64,000 bases of DNA, from contig JACDOX010000170.1 of NCBI GenBank assembly GCA_014549065.1, positions 185,956 through 249,955 on the forward strand. The letters are read 5' to 3'. Of this stretch, positions 21,201-36,200 are shown in pieces. Within the stretch, counting starts at the first letter, position 1. The number at the start of each line of letters is the position of its first letter. The translations under genes were made by a program, and so were the position numbers. This DNA is from Cardinalis cardinalis. Taxonomy: Eukaryota; Chordata; Aves; Passeriformes; Cardinalidae. The notes under the pieces are model-generated. The model did no database searches, was not told where the DNA came from, and saw only the letters and a program-made list of their open reading frames with translations.

Positions 21201-24200
21201 TGTGGGGTTATGCAGGGACAGACAGCTCTGTCCTGGCATTCCCTCTTGGAATNTCTTGGGTTTGCTTGTCCAGCTCCCCCTCTTCCTGGCAGAACGGGAG
21301 GAGGCTGGCTCAATCCCTCAGCTCACCTGGTGAGCAGGAGGGTACATTTGTGCCTTCCTTTCTCTCAGGAGTCAGTTTTTATTGTGGCGGTGACTNTTCC
21401 TGCCATTTCCTAATACTTGAGGGCTCCCAGGGTCAGTGTCCAGTTTGCATAGCTGTCATTTTTCCTGTTCTCTATTCATACAAACACATTTGCAGCGTGA
21501 CTCAAATCTGTCCAAGAGGCAGGAGCTGTCCTGAGGCTGTCTGTCACCTCCCTAGAATATGGGCTGTTCTGTCTGCACCTCGAGCAGGGCACATAAGGAT
21601 GATGCAGAACACAGGAGCNATGACTTATTTATTGTCCCCCCTACCAGGAGCAAAGCTCTGGGCAACAGTAAAAAATAGCTGCATGCTTCTTAGAAAGATC
21701 TGGCATAAGTTGGCATTTGGGGAATGTCTTCTGCTGAAGCAGCCACTCGGATGAAATATTGCAAGTGAACGACTTTGGTTTTGTGACGAGGATGGAGGGG
21801 GCTGCAGGGGATGGCATCTCACTTCACTGCTCATTTCTTTGCAGCCTTGTGGATGATCGGTGTGTGGTACAGCCAGAAGCAGGTGATCTTAACAACCCAC
21901 CCAAAAAATTCAGAGGTAAGTTGCTCAGACAGCTCCTTACCCTTCTGCCTAGAAATGACTCCTTGTTTTGTGCAGTGATGTATAACAGTCTCTGNCCTCT
22001 GTGCTTTCTGTGGCATATTTTAATGTCATCTTCTTCCATGGATGGCAACTCATGAAGGAAAATGTGTGTGTTGAATGTCTGTGGTGGTTTAAGCTGAGTC
22101 AGCCCCACCCAGTGGGATGGGGAGAGAACTGGGAGAGGAGGAGTGTTCAGATGAAGCAGTTNAGTAGATAAAGGAACAGCTTCACCCAGCAGCAAAGCAG
22201 AGGAGTGAATGGATTCCCATTTCCCATGGGCAGGCAGGTGTTGGGCCAAGACAAAAGCCACCTCTGCAGGCACTGCCAGCTCTGTGTGCTGCTGTGATGG
22301 GCTGGGACAGCCCTGGGCTTGGCTGTGCCCCCAGCTCCTGTGCAGCCCCAGCCCTGACAGGGAGCTGGGGAGCAGAGATCTGCTCAGCAGAAACTGAAAC
22401 ACCCCTNTGTTAGCAACAGCTTCCAGCACAAATCCAAAGTGTGGCTCTACCAGCTACTGCAAGGAAAATTCACTCTGTCCCAGCCAAGCAGGAATGAAGA
22501 AAAGCTGTGTGGAGGGATGGGGCTGAGGTTGTCAGTTGTTTGCTTTTCCCATCTCTCCAAATGTTCGCAATCCCCAGGAATTTAATTTCTTTTTCTCCAT
22601 TCTATCACACCTTCTTTCTAATTANTCAGTACCAAACCTCAGGGAGGAGGAAAATAAAAAGGAGCAAGTGTTAGCCACAGCTATAGTTATCTGACCTAAT
22701 TTGATATGAGCTACCTTGGGCTTTGCTTTCATTCTGCCAGGAAACTTATGCTCAGTGATAAGAAATTAGTGCTCTGCTTTTCAGTTTGGCAAGGGCTGAC
22801 TGGTTCAAGAAAGGCTTCAGACAGGAAGAGAAGCACTCACTGGGGTTTNGTTTGCAAAGACCTTGAATTCTTTTCTTCACCCCTGGGTTGCATCTTTCAC
22901 CCACAGGATAACTCCGCCAAATAGTCTACCATTTTGGTCTGGGTTTTANTGTTTCAGATGTAGCAGCACCTGTGCTTTGTTTCTTTGGATGAATCTGTTT
23001 TCTTGGTTATGCTTTGCCTTTATCAGGGTCTCAGAATCACCATAATTCTNTTTAGGTTTGGCCAGAACTGCAGGTGATTGCCCTTGAACATCATGTACAG
23101 TCTGTACTGCTGGTTTTGCCTGCTGTTATTTGGGTGGTTTTGGGGGTTTTTTTGCCATGACATGATGTCGCATATAATGAAGCTCTCCTTTTAAAATATT
23201 GCTGAAGTCTGTTAGTTCTTGTTGGTTTTTCTCCCTTTTTCCTGGAAAACTGAAGAGCTGATAATTGAAACACTAAAGAGGCAACCTGGGGAAGGTTCAG
23301 CATTCAGTGGTAAGCTCTCCAAGAAAGAACAATGTTGTTATGTGAAGCAGAGCCTTGACTTTGGAGGCATTCTTGATGTTAAAATTGTGTGGAAGAATAA
23401 AAGCAGATTTGCCTGAGACTGCTGGGTGCAGAGGGAGGCGGAGGGAGAGAGAGAGAGAGAGGAAAGAATGAGAAAAAGGCAATTCTTGCTAGCACAGTTT
23501 AGGAACTGCAAGTACAGAGAGACATTTGTCTGACATAAAACACCATGGTTAGACATTGTAAATGTTCTCATATTACTTATAATTTATACAGGGAGAAAGA
23601 ATGGTGTGAACCTTTTCCAACCTTTGTAGTTACTTCAGTGAAGCTTTCATGGGGAGGTTTATGCTTAATGGTAAATGGCAACAAAAGTCATAAAATTTTA
23701 GCAGGNTTTTTCTCTTATTTATACACATACTTTTTAAGTGTAGTCTGAGATAAAATGCTTTCTGTGATAAATATATTCAGAAGAAGTAATTGTGGAGTTT
23801 ATCACCTCATCCTCACCAGAAATGGAAAACACTCCATTTTTATGCAGCAGCTGGGTGGGGCTTGGGGCAGCCTGGGGAAGGGGAGGGTGTCCCTGCCGTG
23901 GCAGGGGATGNGTTTTGAGGTCACTTCCAGCCCAAACCATCCTGGGAATTATGCTGGTCAGCATAGCAGCTGCAGGCCTGAGGAGTGGGGTCAGGCACTG
24001 GTTCACATTCATGATGAAGGAATGTTCTGACATCTTCTTGGAGCAAGAAGANAATGAATCAAATGGAAGTGATTTGCTCTGTACCCTTGCAGAGGACTGG
24101 GAAAACATTGCTGTGGTTCTGTGACCTGCTTTATGTCCCTGTGCTCCAGGGTGTCCAGGTGCAGGTCAGTCCCCTCTGGGAGGGACACTGAGCCTGTCAC

Positions 24201-27200
24201 CTTTGGCCAGGCTTGGGGATCTTCTTTCGGGTACCATNTTTTGAAAAGTGTCATCTTGAGCTCCTTAGAGCAGCTCTGTCTTCTGTGGACAGATGTAAAG
24301 CTGTTGTAAATACAAATTTCATGCTTAATCAACGTGAGGAGAGATCTCTAGAAGCAAGATTGTCTGCTTAGATATGCATAGATGACTCCAAGAAAATTCA
24401 GTGTGAAACTCAAGCCTGTCTGTCCAGTGGCAGAATGAATCCACCCTGCTTTTTCCCTAACCACAGGTGCTTCAGGTTGTAAAAAGTCATGTTGCCAAGG
24501 CTACATTTAATCCCTTGCATCTGGTGGCAGCAGCCAGGCCCTGCTCTAGAGGATGGGGGATTTTCTTTCCACTTCAGACCCTTGAAATGGAGCAGAGGTG
24601 CTGTGCACAAAGTGGGGGTGTGTGCACCACCCCTGTGCCTGCAGAGAGGGATTTGGCAGCGGTGCCTAAACGTGAGTATGTTCTGTCACTAAACACTGCT
24701 AACCTGCTGCTGGGGTGAAAATAGCCCTGCCTGAGGAATGTGTTCCTAAAAACAGCCCCTTCCCAGCTGAGCTGGGGTTTGTGAGCTGGGAAATCACTGC
24801 TTGGAGAAGGCCTGGCTTGGAGGCACAGAGGGAATCTGGGAGTGAGTGTGGTGGGACAGGAGGATGGGCTGGAGCTGGGAGGGACAGGAGGAGCAGAGGC
24901 ATCCNGGGGACACCAGCACTGCCTTTGTTGACAGGAGTGGTGGGAAAAGTTGGCTGGCAGATGGAGCTGGTGGTGGGGCAGCCCTGGGAAGGATGAGGGG
25001 CAAGAGGCAGCTGAGAATCAGAGCGGGGGTGATGCTCAGGGTTNGAGTGTGGAGTCAAAGTGCAAAGGGGGAGATGGTTTAAAAAAAAAAAAATCCAGGT
25101 TTATTAGATGGAAAAAAGTGAAGTGCTGGAGCTGGAAGGAGCCCTGGAGGAAGGTAGTGCAGCACACTCAAGTTNCTGTGAGGGTTTACCTGCAGTTATT
25201 TCGCATGTGGTGCCTCTAGGTCATTAAAGGATTTGTTTGATCAGTGGAAGGTGTGAAGGCTGATTCTTTTTCTTGCTATTTTCCATCCCCAGCAGAATTA
25301 TTTAGCACCTGAGGTCAGTGGTTTGAGGCTGGATGGCAATTATGGTCTAAGTTTTCAGTGGATTTTTTTTTTATTCCGGCTTTCTGTGTCCACTTTAAAT
25401 ACAGTGGTTTGGGTGTGTTTGGGTTTTTTTTCAAGTACAGCATTTCTCTGGCCCTTCATGCCTCCAGCTCCAAACAATTCAAAAGTCCTCTAAAACTGCT
25501 TTTCAAAATGTGAAGACTGAAGAGTGCATTCATTAGTGTTTCTTTTTAATAATGTTAATAGGCCAAAGAGGTTTTTTTTTACTTAACTGTTGTAAATGTA
25601 CTGTGTACAGATGAGATTCCTGGAAGAAATCCTTCTTGTATGAGTCTCCAAAAACAGAAAGAGTGTGACATTCCCTTACTTATCTGCACTTCTTTAAACA
25701 GAAAAGACATTTAATGTTTTTATTAAGCTCCAATTGCCATAGCTGAAAAGGGGCTATAAATGAATTTCCTTTGAACGTGCATGGATTGATGTGGGAAGCC
25801 TGAACTGGAGCTGACCCTCAGCTGGGCTGGAGCTGGAATTTCCACTGGAAATCATTCCTGCTGAGGTACACACACAGGTCCTTATTCTGCAGGTGCCACT
25901 CTGCCCTGCCCTGGTGCAGGAGCTGCAGCAGAGCCCAGGGCTGCAGGTTTGGTGTGGAGCTGCTGCTCTGTGCTCTCAGTGAGCTGGACTGGGCATTTGC
26001 AGGGGTTTATTTGTGTTCCTTGGTGCTGGAGCTGCTGCTCTGTGCTCTCTGGGAGCTGGCCTGGGCATTTGCTGGGGTTTATTTGTGTTCCTTGGTGCTG
26101 GAGCTGCTGCTCTGTGCTCTCTGGGAGCTGGACTCTGCATTTGCTGGGGTTTATTTGTGTTCCTTGGTGCTGGAGCACAGCCCTGTGCCGAGCCAAACGT
26201 GTTTGTTTAATGCAAGACACTGCTACTACAGCAAAACAGTCTGGCTGACAGGCTTCTCAGGAAATTCCTTACAGCTCTTTATTTGGGATGCAGAGCTGTC
26301 TGCCAGCCTTCCAGCAGCTCTGCAATAGCTGCTGGAAACTCTGGCAAAAAGGGCACTCACTGGGTTAATTTGTCCAGCAGCTCCCTCCTTCCAGAACATT
26401 GTTTTAGTAGTTGCTGGGCAACACTCTTTTTTTGGCAAGATGTTCAAGGAATGAACCCATATCTTAGACTTAAAATACCCTCATGGCGAAGCAGAAGAGG
26501 AGTAGTTCAAATTCTGTTTGTTCTTTTGATCCTAATCCACGCTGTGCTCCTGGGGCTGCTGCCTCTGCAGGTGCTGGGGGCCAGCCCTGGGGCTCAGCCT
26601 CGGAGCTGCAGNGGAGGAACTCCCCAGGCAGCTTCAATTTATAATGATATGGCTATAAAAACTGGATTAGTATGGATCATGGAATGGNTTGGGTTGGAAG
26701 GGACCTTATGTTTCATCCAGTGCCACCCCTGCCATGGCAGGGACACCTCCCGCTGTCCCAGGTTGGTCCAAGCCCCATCCAGCCTGGCCCTGGGCACTGC
26801 CAGGGATCCAGGGCAGCCCCAGCTGTGCCAGGGGCTCCCCACCCTCCCAGGCCACAGTTCCTTCCAATAGCCACAGTTTTGATGGATGTTCTTGCGTTAT
26901 CCCTGTGCTCAGCCCTGCTGAAGTCAACGTGCTTCTCCCTGGCAGAAATGTTTTCTGTTTTGTCCTTCACAGCTTTGCCATCACTGATCTGAAGCCTCCT
27001 CACTCTTGCTTTGTGGTGAATGAAGGAAACTCCATATGAAGGAAAAATATGAAGGAAATCTGTGATTCATGCAGGTCTGCTGGAGGCTGTGCAATTCTGT
27101 TGCACACATACACATTATTTACCCTTATTTAGCCAGGGCAAGCTTGCTTATGCTTTGGCATCAGGGTTGAGATTGGGGATTCTTTCTGCTGGAGAGTCAC

Positions 27201-30200
27201 GTAGTTAATTTTCCCAAACACGTATGAAAATTGAAAAACAGGCTAAAACAAATAACCAGGTCCCTNTGCCTGTTTTGGAGGGGTATGAGGAGCAGACAGT
27301 GCCCTTGGGGTGCTGCAGTGCACCCCCTGTGTTCATCAGGAGTTTTGTGTGGGATCAGGATCAGCCTGAGGCTCCTGTGGGCAGCCTTGAATCCTGGTGC
27401 TCTCCATGCACACTTTTCCTGCTCTGCTGTGGGGAAAGGGATGATAGCAGCTTTTTCAACTTGGATGTGAAGTAGCCTGAATTGTTTGACTCTCAGCTGA
27501 GTTGGAGTGGGTGTTCTGCAGAGGTTGAGCTGGAGTGATGGTGAAGAGGATTGGATAGACCTGAGCTGCACAGCCAAGTCTGGGCTTCCTTTCCTTCTGA
27601 GCATGGAGTTTCTCATGCTGCTGAAATGCTTGGCTGCATTCATTACTAAGGTGCCTGGGTTCCTTTAAGGAATATTGAAACTGGACTCTAAATATGGCTT
27701 CTTTTTCTCCCTCTGATAGTAGCAGTGCAAATAGCAGGATTTGTTTTTCGTGCAGGAAGCAGAACTTTGGGGAGTGCCTGAGTGCTGAGGCCAAAGCCTT
27801 CTTGCAGAGACATCCATCACTTGCAATAGAAACTCCTTTCCAATTTTGAGATGTCCAAGTCAGATTAAAATGCCTGTGCTGAATACCAGAAGTAGAAAGT
27901 GGAGCATAATAGTGAATATGCACTTAAACCAACTTCTGTTTTACAGCCAAACACCACAAAAAGAAAAAAAGATGCCTCTTACCCCCTTTTCAGAAAGAGT
28001 AAAAATCAAAATAAGAAGTGTAAAATCAAAATAAGTTGTTTCAGGTTGTTTGATGGAAGAGAAAAATGATAAAAATACAGTCTGTTGTTGTGCCTATATT
28101 TTTTTTAATTCAAAATTGAAGCATTGAGCATTTTGAGTAAAAAAAAAATCTTTCAGTCTTGCTGAATTAGGATGTAGTTGAATCTAAAATACATTTTGCT
28201 GCCTTGATGAGGAATCTTTCAGTATTTATAGAGCTGCACTAGAAAACTGCCAACTGCTTGTATGCATTTGAATTTGCTGCCCTTTATAAGATGAAGAAAT
28301 CCTGAATCCTGTCTCTGAATTGTGAAACTTTAGCCCACTGCAGCCTACGTGCAAGCAGATGTTGGGGACAATTGTCACTGCAGCATTTAGATATTTTAAA
28401 AAAGCTGGGAAGTTGGAAGTGTTGTTTCTCCATGCAGACAGGTTTGCTTTGTATCTGCTAAAGCTTGGGATGCCCTGGTCAGGGGGGTGAAGGAATCCAA
28501 GGGAAGGTTGGTTGGGTTTTCTGTCATGGAGAGTGAATTGGGAAGTTGGTTTTGTTTCATCTCCCACATCTCTTGCAGGGGTTCCTTACTGGCCTGTGAA
28601 GCCAGACAAGTTTGGGGGAGATTGTTTGTGATGGAGTACCAGGATATCCCAGAGACATCCTGACTCTGTGGTGCTCTGTTACCCAGGGAAGCTGTGGCAT
28701 CCCTGGCAGTGTCCCAGGCCAGGCTGGATGCTTCCTGGGACAGGGGGAGCTGTCCCTGCCNTGGCAGGCTGGCAATGAGATGAGCTCTAAGGTCCCCTCC
28801 ACCCCCAAACCCTGCAGGGATTCTGTGTTGGTGTCAGCACAGATAAATGACTGGCTGAATAGTTGCTGGTGCTCAGGATTATTTCTGTGTCCCACTGATG
28901 GGTGGGAAGGGTCTGNGTGGCACAGAGCAAGGTCTGTGTGACAGCTGGGGACAGAGGAGGAGCTGGCTCTGGGGCACAGACTGGCTGGGTTGTGTTTCCC
29001 TGCTCTCTGTGCCTGGAATTCTGTGCCCAAACAGCTGTCTGCCAACTTGTGGGCTTCAGGAGCTTTCATCTGGGATGTCTGCATGGAGAGGAAGGCAGAG
29101 CAAAGCCCCTTTGAAACAGAAAGTGCCATTAATATGCATAACTGGAACACTGTGTGAAACTCTATCTGTTGGTTCAGGTACAGCAGAGGAAGGATGGGGA
29201 TTTAATTTATTATTATCTCTCTCCTGGGGGGAAGTTTGATCTGTCCCTCTGCAAATGGGGGTGGCACTTCCATCCTGACGTGTCCCTGTGTGGGACAAGG
29301 GGGGTTAACTGTGCCCAAAACTGAAGAAATGAACAAAATGCTCTTTTGAACACTTACTCTTAACTCTTGCAGGTCTGAGCCTTTTCCCTGTGGAAAGCTC
29401 AGGGTATTTCAGGTAGGATCGAGGAAGGGATTGCCAAAAAGCAGTGCTGAGCTATTAAGTAGAGCAGTTGTGTTAATAAACCTGGTCCCAACCTTGTAGA
29501 CAAAAGAATACTGTGGCTTTGTTGCCATAGTTTCGGTGCAAAATCTGACCTTAGCTACAATAACATTCAGTTAGAAAGAACTAGCTAATCAGTTTTCTAA
29601 AATTAGTGTGTTCCCTAGTACATAAGCCAGTATGAACAGGATATTTAATGAAATATTATACTTAGTCACAAGAGCCCAAGGGAGTGGAATGCCTTGATGA
29701 ATTGTGGGGGTGGGGTGACATTGGTGCCTATCTTTTAATATAGCAAAGTTATTAAAATTTGTGGCTTGCTTAATATTTAGAGTAGTCAAGTGTGTTCTTC
29801 TGTGCACCCCATCAGTTGTGCTCTGTGTTTTGGAGAGGCTCCCAGAGTCTGTTCTGTGAGCTGGCAGGATTGAGGTGCTGGGGAGCACTTCCAGAGGACC
29901 TTCAGGTGAAGCTCAGGGTGGGTGTTGTGTTTGCTGCCAGCANGGGCTCTGCTCTGCAGAGGAAGGACTCTCACTCCTTCAGGAGGATGCAGACAGATGG
30001 ATAATGTCATCAATTGTGTNGAAAAAACCCTGTGTGTGAGGACAGGAGTCCCCCAGGTACTGGCAACATCTTGAGCTGTGCATTCATTATCTAAAGTGCT
30101 GGGAGCCTCAGGTGAGGTGTGGGGTGTAAAATCCTGCTGGCAGTCCAGGGCATCTCTGAGATGCCTTTATTGAGCCCAGGCTCACTGACCTGGCCCTGCG

Positions 30201-33200
30201 TGAGGTTTTATCNAACTGGGGTAACCTGGAGCTAAGCATTTGTTTCTTTGCAGTACAGGAGTTGTGATGAATTATTGTTTTCTTCTGTGCAAGCTGGTTA
30301 TTTGGATATAAATATGAAAAATACAAAATAGGCAAGGCTGGGGTGGGAGNCTGGGTGGGCTGTCTGTTCTTCACTTCTGTTGAGAGTTTTTTGGAGCTAT
30401 GTTCACCTGCCCTTGTGTGCTTGAGACACCAAAATACACAGGGAAAGGTTTTTTAGGCAAGGATCATCTAAATGATGCTTCCCACTTTGGTGGGAGCTTT
30501 TGGAATTTAATGGCCAATTGATTAAAGTTACCAGCGGATCATCAGCTCTGTGGCAGGGCTCTGTAGCTGAGGTTAGCAGTGCTGGTATTCAGTCTAAAGC
30601 AGCTGTAGTTCCCTTGAAGACATTGCCAGGACATGGCTGTGGGCTGTGCTGGGTGTGTGGGAGCACAAGCATTTGGTGCCAAACACACTCAGGTTTGGTT
30701 CAGAGCAGCATTTGCAGCTTGGAAGTGCTGACACTTGCAGGGCTGAGCCTCAGGCACAGGCTCCTGGCTCCCCTTGGCTTGGTGATTGCTGATGAGCACC
30801 CAGGGACGGTGTGATCTGTGCTCCTGGAGCCTCCAGTTCACACCTAGATTTGCATGTTGATGCTTCAGGAGTTTTGTTTTTAGGTCTGCCTTCCCCAGTA
30901 AGCTTTAGGGAGCCACATCTGGCCTCTCAAGCTTTTTCCCCTTGACATTNCTCTGTGGCCAGGTTTGATTTCCTCTCATCCCTTGCCTTGCTGTGGTCAT
31001 GAGGTGTTTGGTTGTTCAGAGGGAGCAGGTGAATGCCCTGGGACACCCCTGGAGAACTCACCTGTGTCAAACTCCTCAGTCTGTTTTGTGTCATCTCCCT
31101 TCTCTTGCTTTTAGGGCACAATGATGTTCTGTGCTGCTCGCAGTAGCAGGAAATTATACTAAAAACCTCAATTTTTTTACTTAGAAAATAAGGCTTTATA
31201 CTTCAGAATGAGTTACAGTTCATAAGTATTTTCANTTCAGGTTGTTTACTTGCAAAGACCAGAGATAAATATGCCAAGTGCCCATATCAAGGAGGCCCTG
31301 CAGGTGCTGTGTCCAAGTGCCACATGGAAGTCATTAGTCCAAGAGGAACCCAACCCAGAAGTTAAATAATTTCCCTTCTGATTTTCTGGGCAGCCTGTTC
31401 CTCNGTGAGCAGGAGCCCTGGCTGCAGAGGTGGTGTCTCAGGGAGGTGAAGCTGTGAGTGCTTGTGTTTGAGAGCAGTCAGAAGGAAAGTGCTGAGGCTG
31501 CCGGCAGAACCAGCCGTGAAATGTGCTGTGAGGGACTGCAGACCTTGCCAGGTGTGCTCGGCAAACGCCCTGTGCCACTCACAGCTCCCTCCCTTCTCCT
31601 GCTGGAGATGGAGTATTCTGCCCTTCTCCTGGCAGGATCTGGATTCATCCTTCAGCATGAAGGGTGGTGCTTCATGTGTCAGCACCTGAGTGGGATCCCT
31701 CTCCTCCAGCTCCCACTGCAGTTCCCACTACACCTCCAGCTGCATTCTTCACATTGCTGGCTGCACAGCCAGGTGCCAGTGCTGATCTGTCAAGCTCCTG
31801 CTGATTTGGGGCCTGAGTGTATAAAAACCTCCAGTCTTTCCTGCCTGACTCCAAAGTTTGTGATCCAAACTCCAGGAACCAAGTGAGCTGTTAGTGAAGG
31901 TTCTTGTCTCTGAAAACTGCTTTGCATGTTTTTGCCATCCTGAGAGGAGTTTGCTGCTTTGAGGTCAGTCTTGAAAAGCACCTGACTGGATCTTTAGGAA
32001 TAAACTGTTCGTTTGCTTGCTTGGCAACTGGCTGCCTGGGGGTAGGGAGCCGCCTGGATTAGCTTTAGTGGCCCCTGACAAATGTGTAGAAGAAGCCTTA
32101 TGTCTCACATGAGTGTGGAAACAGCAGAATAGCCATTACAGATNGACACTGACTGCAGTGTGCCTTCAAAATTTTATTCTGATCAACAACTGTTCACTTA
32201 GAGGAGCTCGAGGGACTTGTGTGTTAGGGCTAACACTTCTTCATTCCTAATTTGTGAAAATAGTCAGCACTGAGCCCTCAGGGTTGCCAATGATCATCTG
32301 TTTTGGTTATGTAATGTACNGAAGTTCAGTGGAAACATAACTCCTTGTGTTGTGGTTGAAGAGCCTTTGNGTAGCTCTCAGGGAGATGTTCAGAGGAAGA
32401 AGTCTCCTGCAAGCAGAGAAACCATGACAGTGCTGAAAACACTGCCACAGGATCCTCCCTGCCTGAACCAGAACAAATGATGCCTGGGCTGGGTTTTANT
32501 GAGGATACAGAGCTGTGCTATGCAGGAGCAATCTGGTAGCACTTAGGCCTTGCATTTANTGAATGTCAACCCTTTTATTTGTCNAGGTTAAAAATGATAC
32601 GAGGAAAAAATAAACACAGAACTTGCAGGCATGAGGAAGTGAGGGAGCTGAATGAGGGAGCAGCCATCCCGAAAAGGAAAAAATCTGAGCTAGAGCTGCA
32701 AAAATGCCTTCCCTCCCTTTGGAGCAGCATGTGATCTCCAGGCAGCACCAGCTGGCTTTGAGCAGCCCCAGGGGCAGAGCTTTGGGCTGCTGGTGGCCCA
32801 AACCTCTGGGAGCCAGTCCAAAGGGGCTGGTTTGGGCTGGGGATTCCAGCCCTCAGCTGCTCCTGCTGCTGTGTTTGGTTGTCAGAGAAAGAGGAATAAA
32901 TCTCAGCATTATTAGAGTGGGAGCAGCAGCAGTGTGGGGACAGGGAGAGTTCAGTCCCCTCGGAAGGGCAGGACAGGAGCAGGGAGGGCTGAGCTGGGTG
33001 TTCCCTTGGGTGCTTTCCCAAACTCCTCCCAAAAGCAGGAATTGCAGTGCTGATCTGGCAAAAGCTCCACTCCCAGCTTTGCTTTCCAGCACCAAATGCT
33101 GGATCTGTGGTGCTGCCTGGGCACAAATGGCTTCAGCACAGAGCCCTGCTCACCCACAGCATTTCCAGGGCATTTAACTGGGTTTGTATGGCAAAGGCAT

Positions 33201-36200
33201 CCAGGTNCCTTTGACTTCTTGCTCATGTCTTAACACCAGGATTGAGCAAAGAGGCTTCTTGGAGCNGTTGGTGCAACTTTACTGGGGGTAGCATTGACTT
33301 ATTTTGTTCTGCCCTTCAGAAGTGCATTTTCTTTATGGATTGAAAAGCAAATCACGTCCCCTATTTAGGTGACTGCCACAAAACCTGCTCAAAAATTGAG
33401 GTTCTGTAAGAGTGACTCGATCACCACGTTTTCCTGGGCAATGAGAATTGTGTGTTTGCTCCAGGAGCATTAGGCACTGTTATGGGATGGTGGCTCTGTA
33501 GGGAGAATGATCCTTCCCTGGTACAAAGTGCATCCTCAGTAAACAGGAATGGCAGCACCCTGAGCTCCTGCCTTGGGGACTGGAGGTAAATCTGAAGGCA
33601 ATACAGATTTTACAAATAACGTTCNTGGTTGGCATTGACAAGCTTTAAAATAAGTGAAGAATTTTTCCTCCCACTCCCTGTCAGGCAGATGGCCTTGGTC
33701 ATGAAAAATGACAATGAGGAGAAGATCCTTCAAATATGATCTATAAGATTTAATCCCAAATATAATTTTTTCCATATGCAGCCTGTCATGTGCTGCAAGT
33801 TTTTGTGTTCTGAGATGATTTGGGCAACTTGACAGATGATAATTCTGCACTGGGACCAGAATTTGCCTGCAGAGAACTCTGGGTTTTAACAGCTTATTTG
33901 TATTGCAGTCTCCTTACAGGTTCATGTGTATATTTCTGTATGTATATATAAACAAATAAACATTGTAGGAGAAAGGAGTACAACATCTAGAGGTGATTTT
34001 ATGTTTAATTGTAGCAGCTTATGCTATCAATATCCACTAATATTTCACAGCTGCTCCTTTTAGTCTTAATGTCACGATTGACATTTAATTTGCAGGTTTT
34101 NTCTGATGCAAAAATACCTGAGAAGGATGTGTTTTCATGTTTGTTTTTTAGTGTTTAGCTGCAGTTACCTTGAGAGATGAGAAGGCATCACCACAGCTGC
34201 TNAGTGTTCCCAGTCCTCAGTGCTGAGCAATACTGGGAGGACCTTGAAGGCACAGGAGTAGCAGGGAGAGCTGTAAAGGGAAGAAATGTGATTTAATCTG
34301 TGCCTTTATGCAGAGTTTGATTGAGGGGGAAGCCCTGCAGCTGTGCTGAGGCTGTTTCAGGATGTGTTTCCAGAGGGGTGTCACAATTCCCTGTGCTGCC
34401 TCTGCACCCATTAAATGGAGAGAGGGGGTTGTGTAAGGATGGGAGGAAAAATCTTAGCAAGGTTTTGAGATGTGGGGTCCACATGGAGTTCTTATTCTTC
34501 CCATTAATGAGTGAAACAGTGTTCAGAATCGAACAGGAGAAAATATTCTGTTCTTCCAGCTTCTCCATGAATCCCTTACTGAGAAAAAATATGAAAATAT
34601 CCAAGTTTTTNATTTTTTGAAATTCTGAAGCACATCCCAAAACCTTAGAGAAAAAGTCAAGTTCTTTGGGAAAAAAAAAATCATATAAATGGATTCTTGT
34701 TTTCAGGCCATTTCCAGGGACAGGGCATTTTTCTGAGCACAAATTCTTTTCTTTGAGCTTTCTGTGTTACTTTCCTACCTGATGGCTGCATAGATTTGTG
34801 CTGTACTGAGGATCCTTCCCCAAGGTTTGCTCCTGCCTAAAACCAGGAAGGGGTTGGGGGGAGCCCTTTGCATCTCACACTNAATTAATTCCATCTTGCT
34901 GTACCTTGTGTTCCCTCCGGGTATTTGCACTGTTTGCATTTGCTGTTCTCTTTCTTGTACCTTTGCTGGATTTGTCTGTCTGCTCTGGCTTTTTAGAAGT
35001 CTGCTCAGCCTGGTCCTTGCTCTGATGTTTAATGCAGGATTGAAGTCAAACATTGTGTTGGGAGCTTGATATCAAAGTCTTCAAAAACCAAAAATAAAAG
35101 GGGAAAAAAGTGTGAAGTAAAGGAGCTGCAGCCTTCGACTGAAAAACTCAGGAACTTTGAAAGAAAAACTTCTATCTGTCAGGGATTTTGAAGTGCCTGT
35201 CACTTCATGTTCCTTCCTTCAGTCCTGGTGGAGGCTCATTTCAGAAACCCACAGTGACTCAGCTACTTTGAATATCTGTTGTGTGGCGCGTGTTGGAAGC
35301 TCCCAGAGTTTCTCCCGCCTCCAAATGTGGTTTTTATTGGTGGATAATCCACTGGCAGTATCTTGTGCACTGTGCTAATTTAAACTACACTTCCAATATT
35401 TAGATTTTTAAAGTGTAAGGGCATAGTGCCCTGATATTGGTGAGTAGAAAGGAGAACGTTTGTTTATAAATATTTATTATTTTGTAAGTGTAAAGGTAAG
35501 CTTACCCAGATTTTTGTTCTTGATAAATGCTGAGTTCCTCTGTACAATACTAATTGTCCTCGAGGGTGAGATTTGCCTTGTGCTGTTTTATGTCCTCAAG
35601 CTCTTTGGGAGTGGTGTGGAAAGAGCTGGTTCTGACAGAGCTCCTGCTGAAGCAGTCAGGTTTCTCAATGTGTCAGAGGGAATTTTTGAGCAGATCCTGA
35701 GTAAATACACAAACCAGAGCAGATCCTGTGTAAATACACACAAACCAGAGCTGGTGGAGTGTACAGGAAGGAGCCACGTGGCTGTGGTCAGGCTGCAATA
35801 ACCTTTTTATCCCTGTTTTACACTCCTGAGNATGGCAGGCAGGAGTAGATGCTAGGACTGGCTGTTTGTGGTGATTGGGAGAGGAAGGTGTCCGGTGGAA
35901 TAACCTTTTCCCCAGACATGGCTCCGCAGGAATTCTTCATCCATCTGTGATGGAGCTCTGACAGGCTCCTGGGAGGGCTTGCTGTGCTGGGCGCCATCTC
36001 CAGCTGGGGCTTTTGGGGCTCTGGTGGAGCCAGTCCCACCTCTGGCTGGAATTTACACAAGGGCTGAGCTGCTGAGGCTGTGCAGCCGTCCCTGGTGCCT
36101 GCTGTGCTGAGCTCTCAGCACTCATCCCTGCTCCTTCCTGCATTTCCCCTGTGCAGGAAGGGTTGCCATGGAGGAGAGCGTGGGGTGGGAGTAGGCAGGA

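Noticed and set aside
32575..33126. 183-codon minus-strand ORF in intron 3
   Set aside because: Starts and ends in ordinary intron sequence, contains no known motif and overlaps plus-strand open frames.
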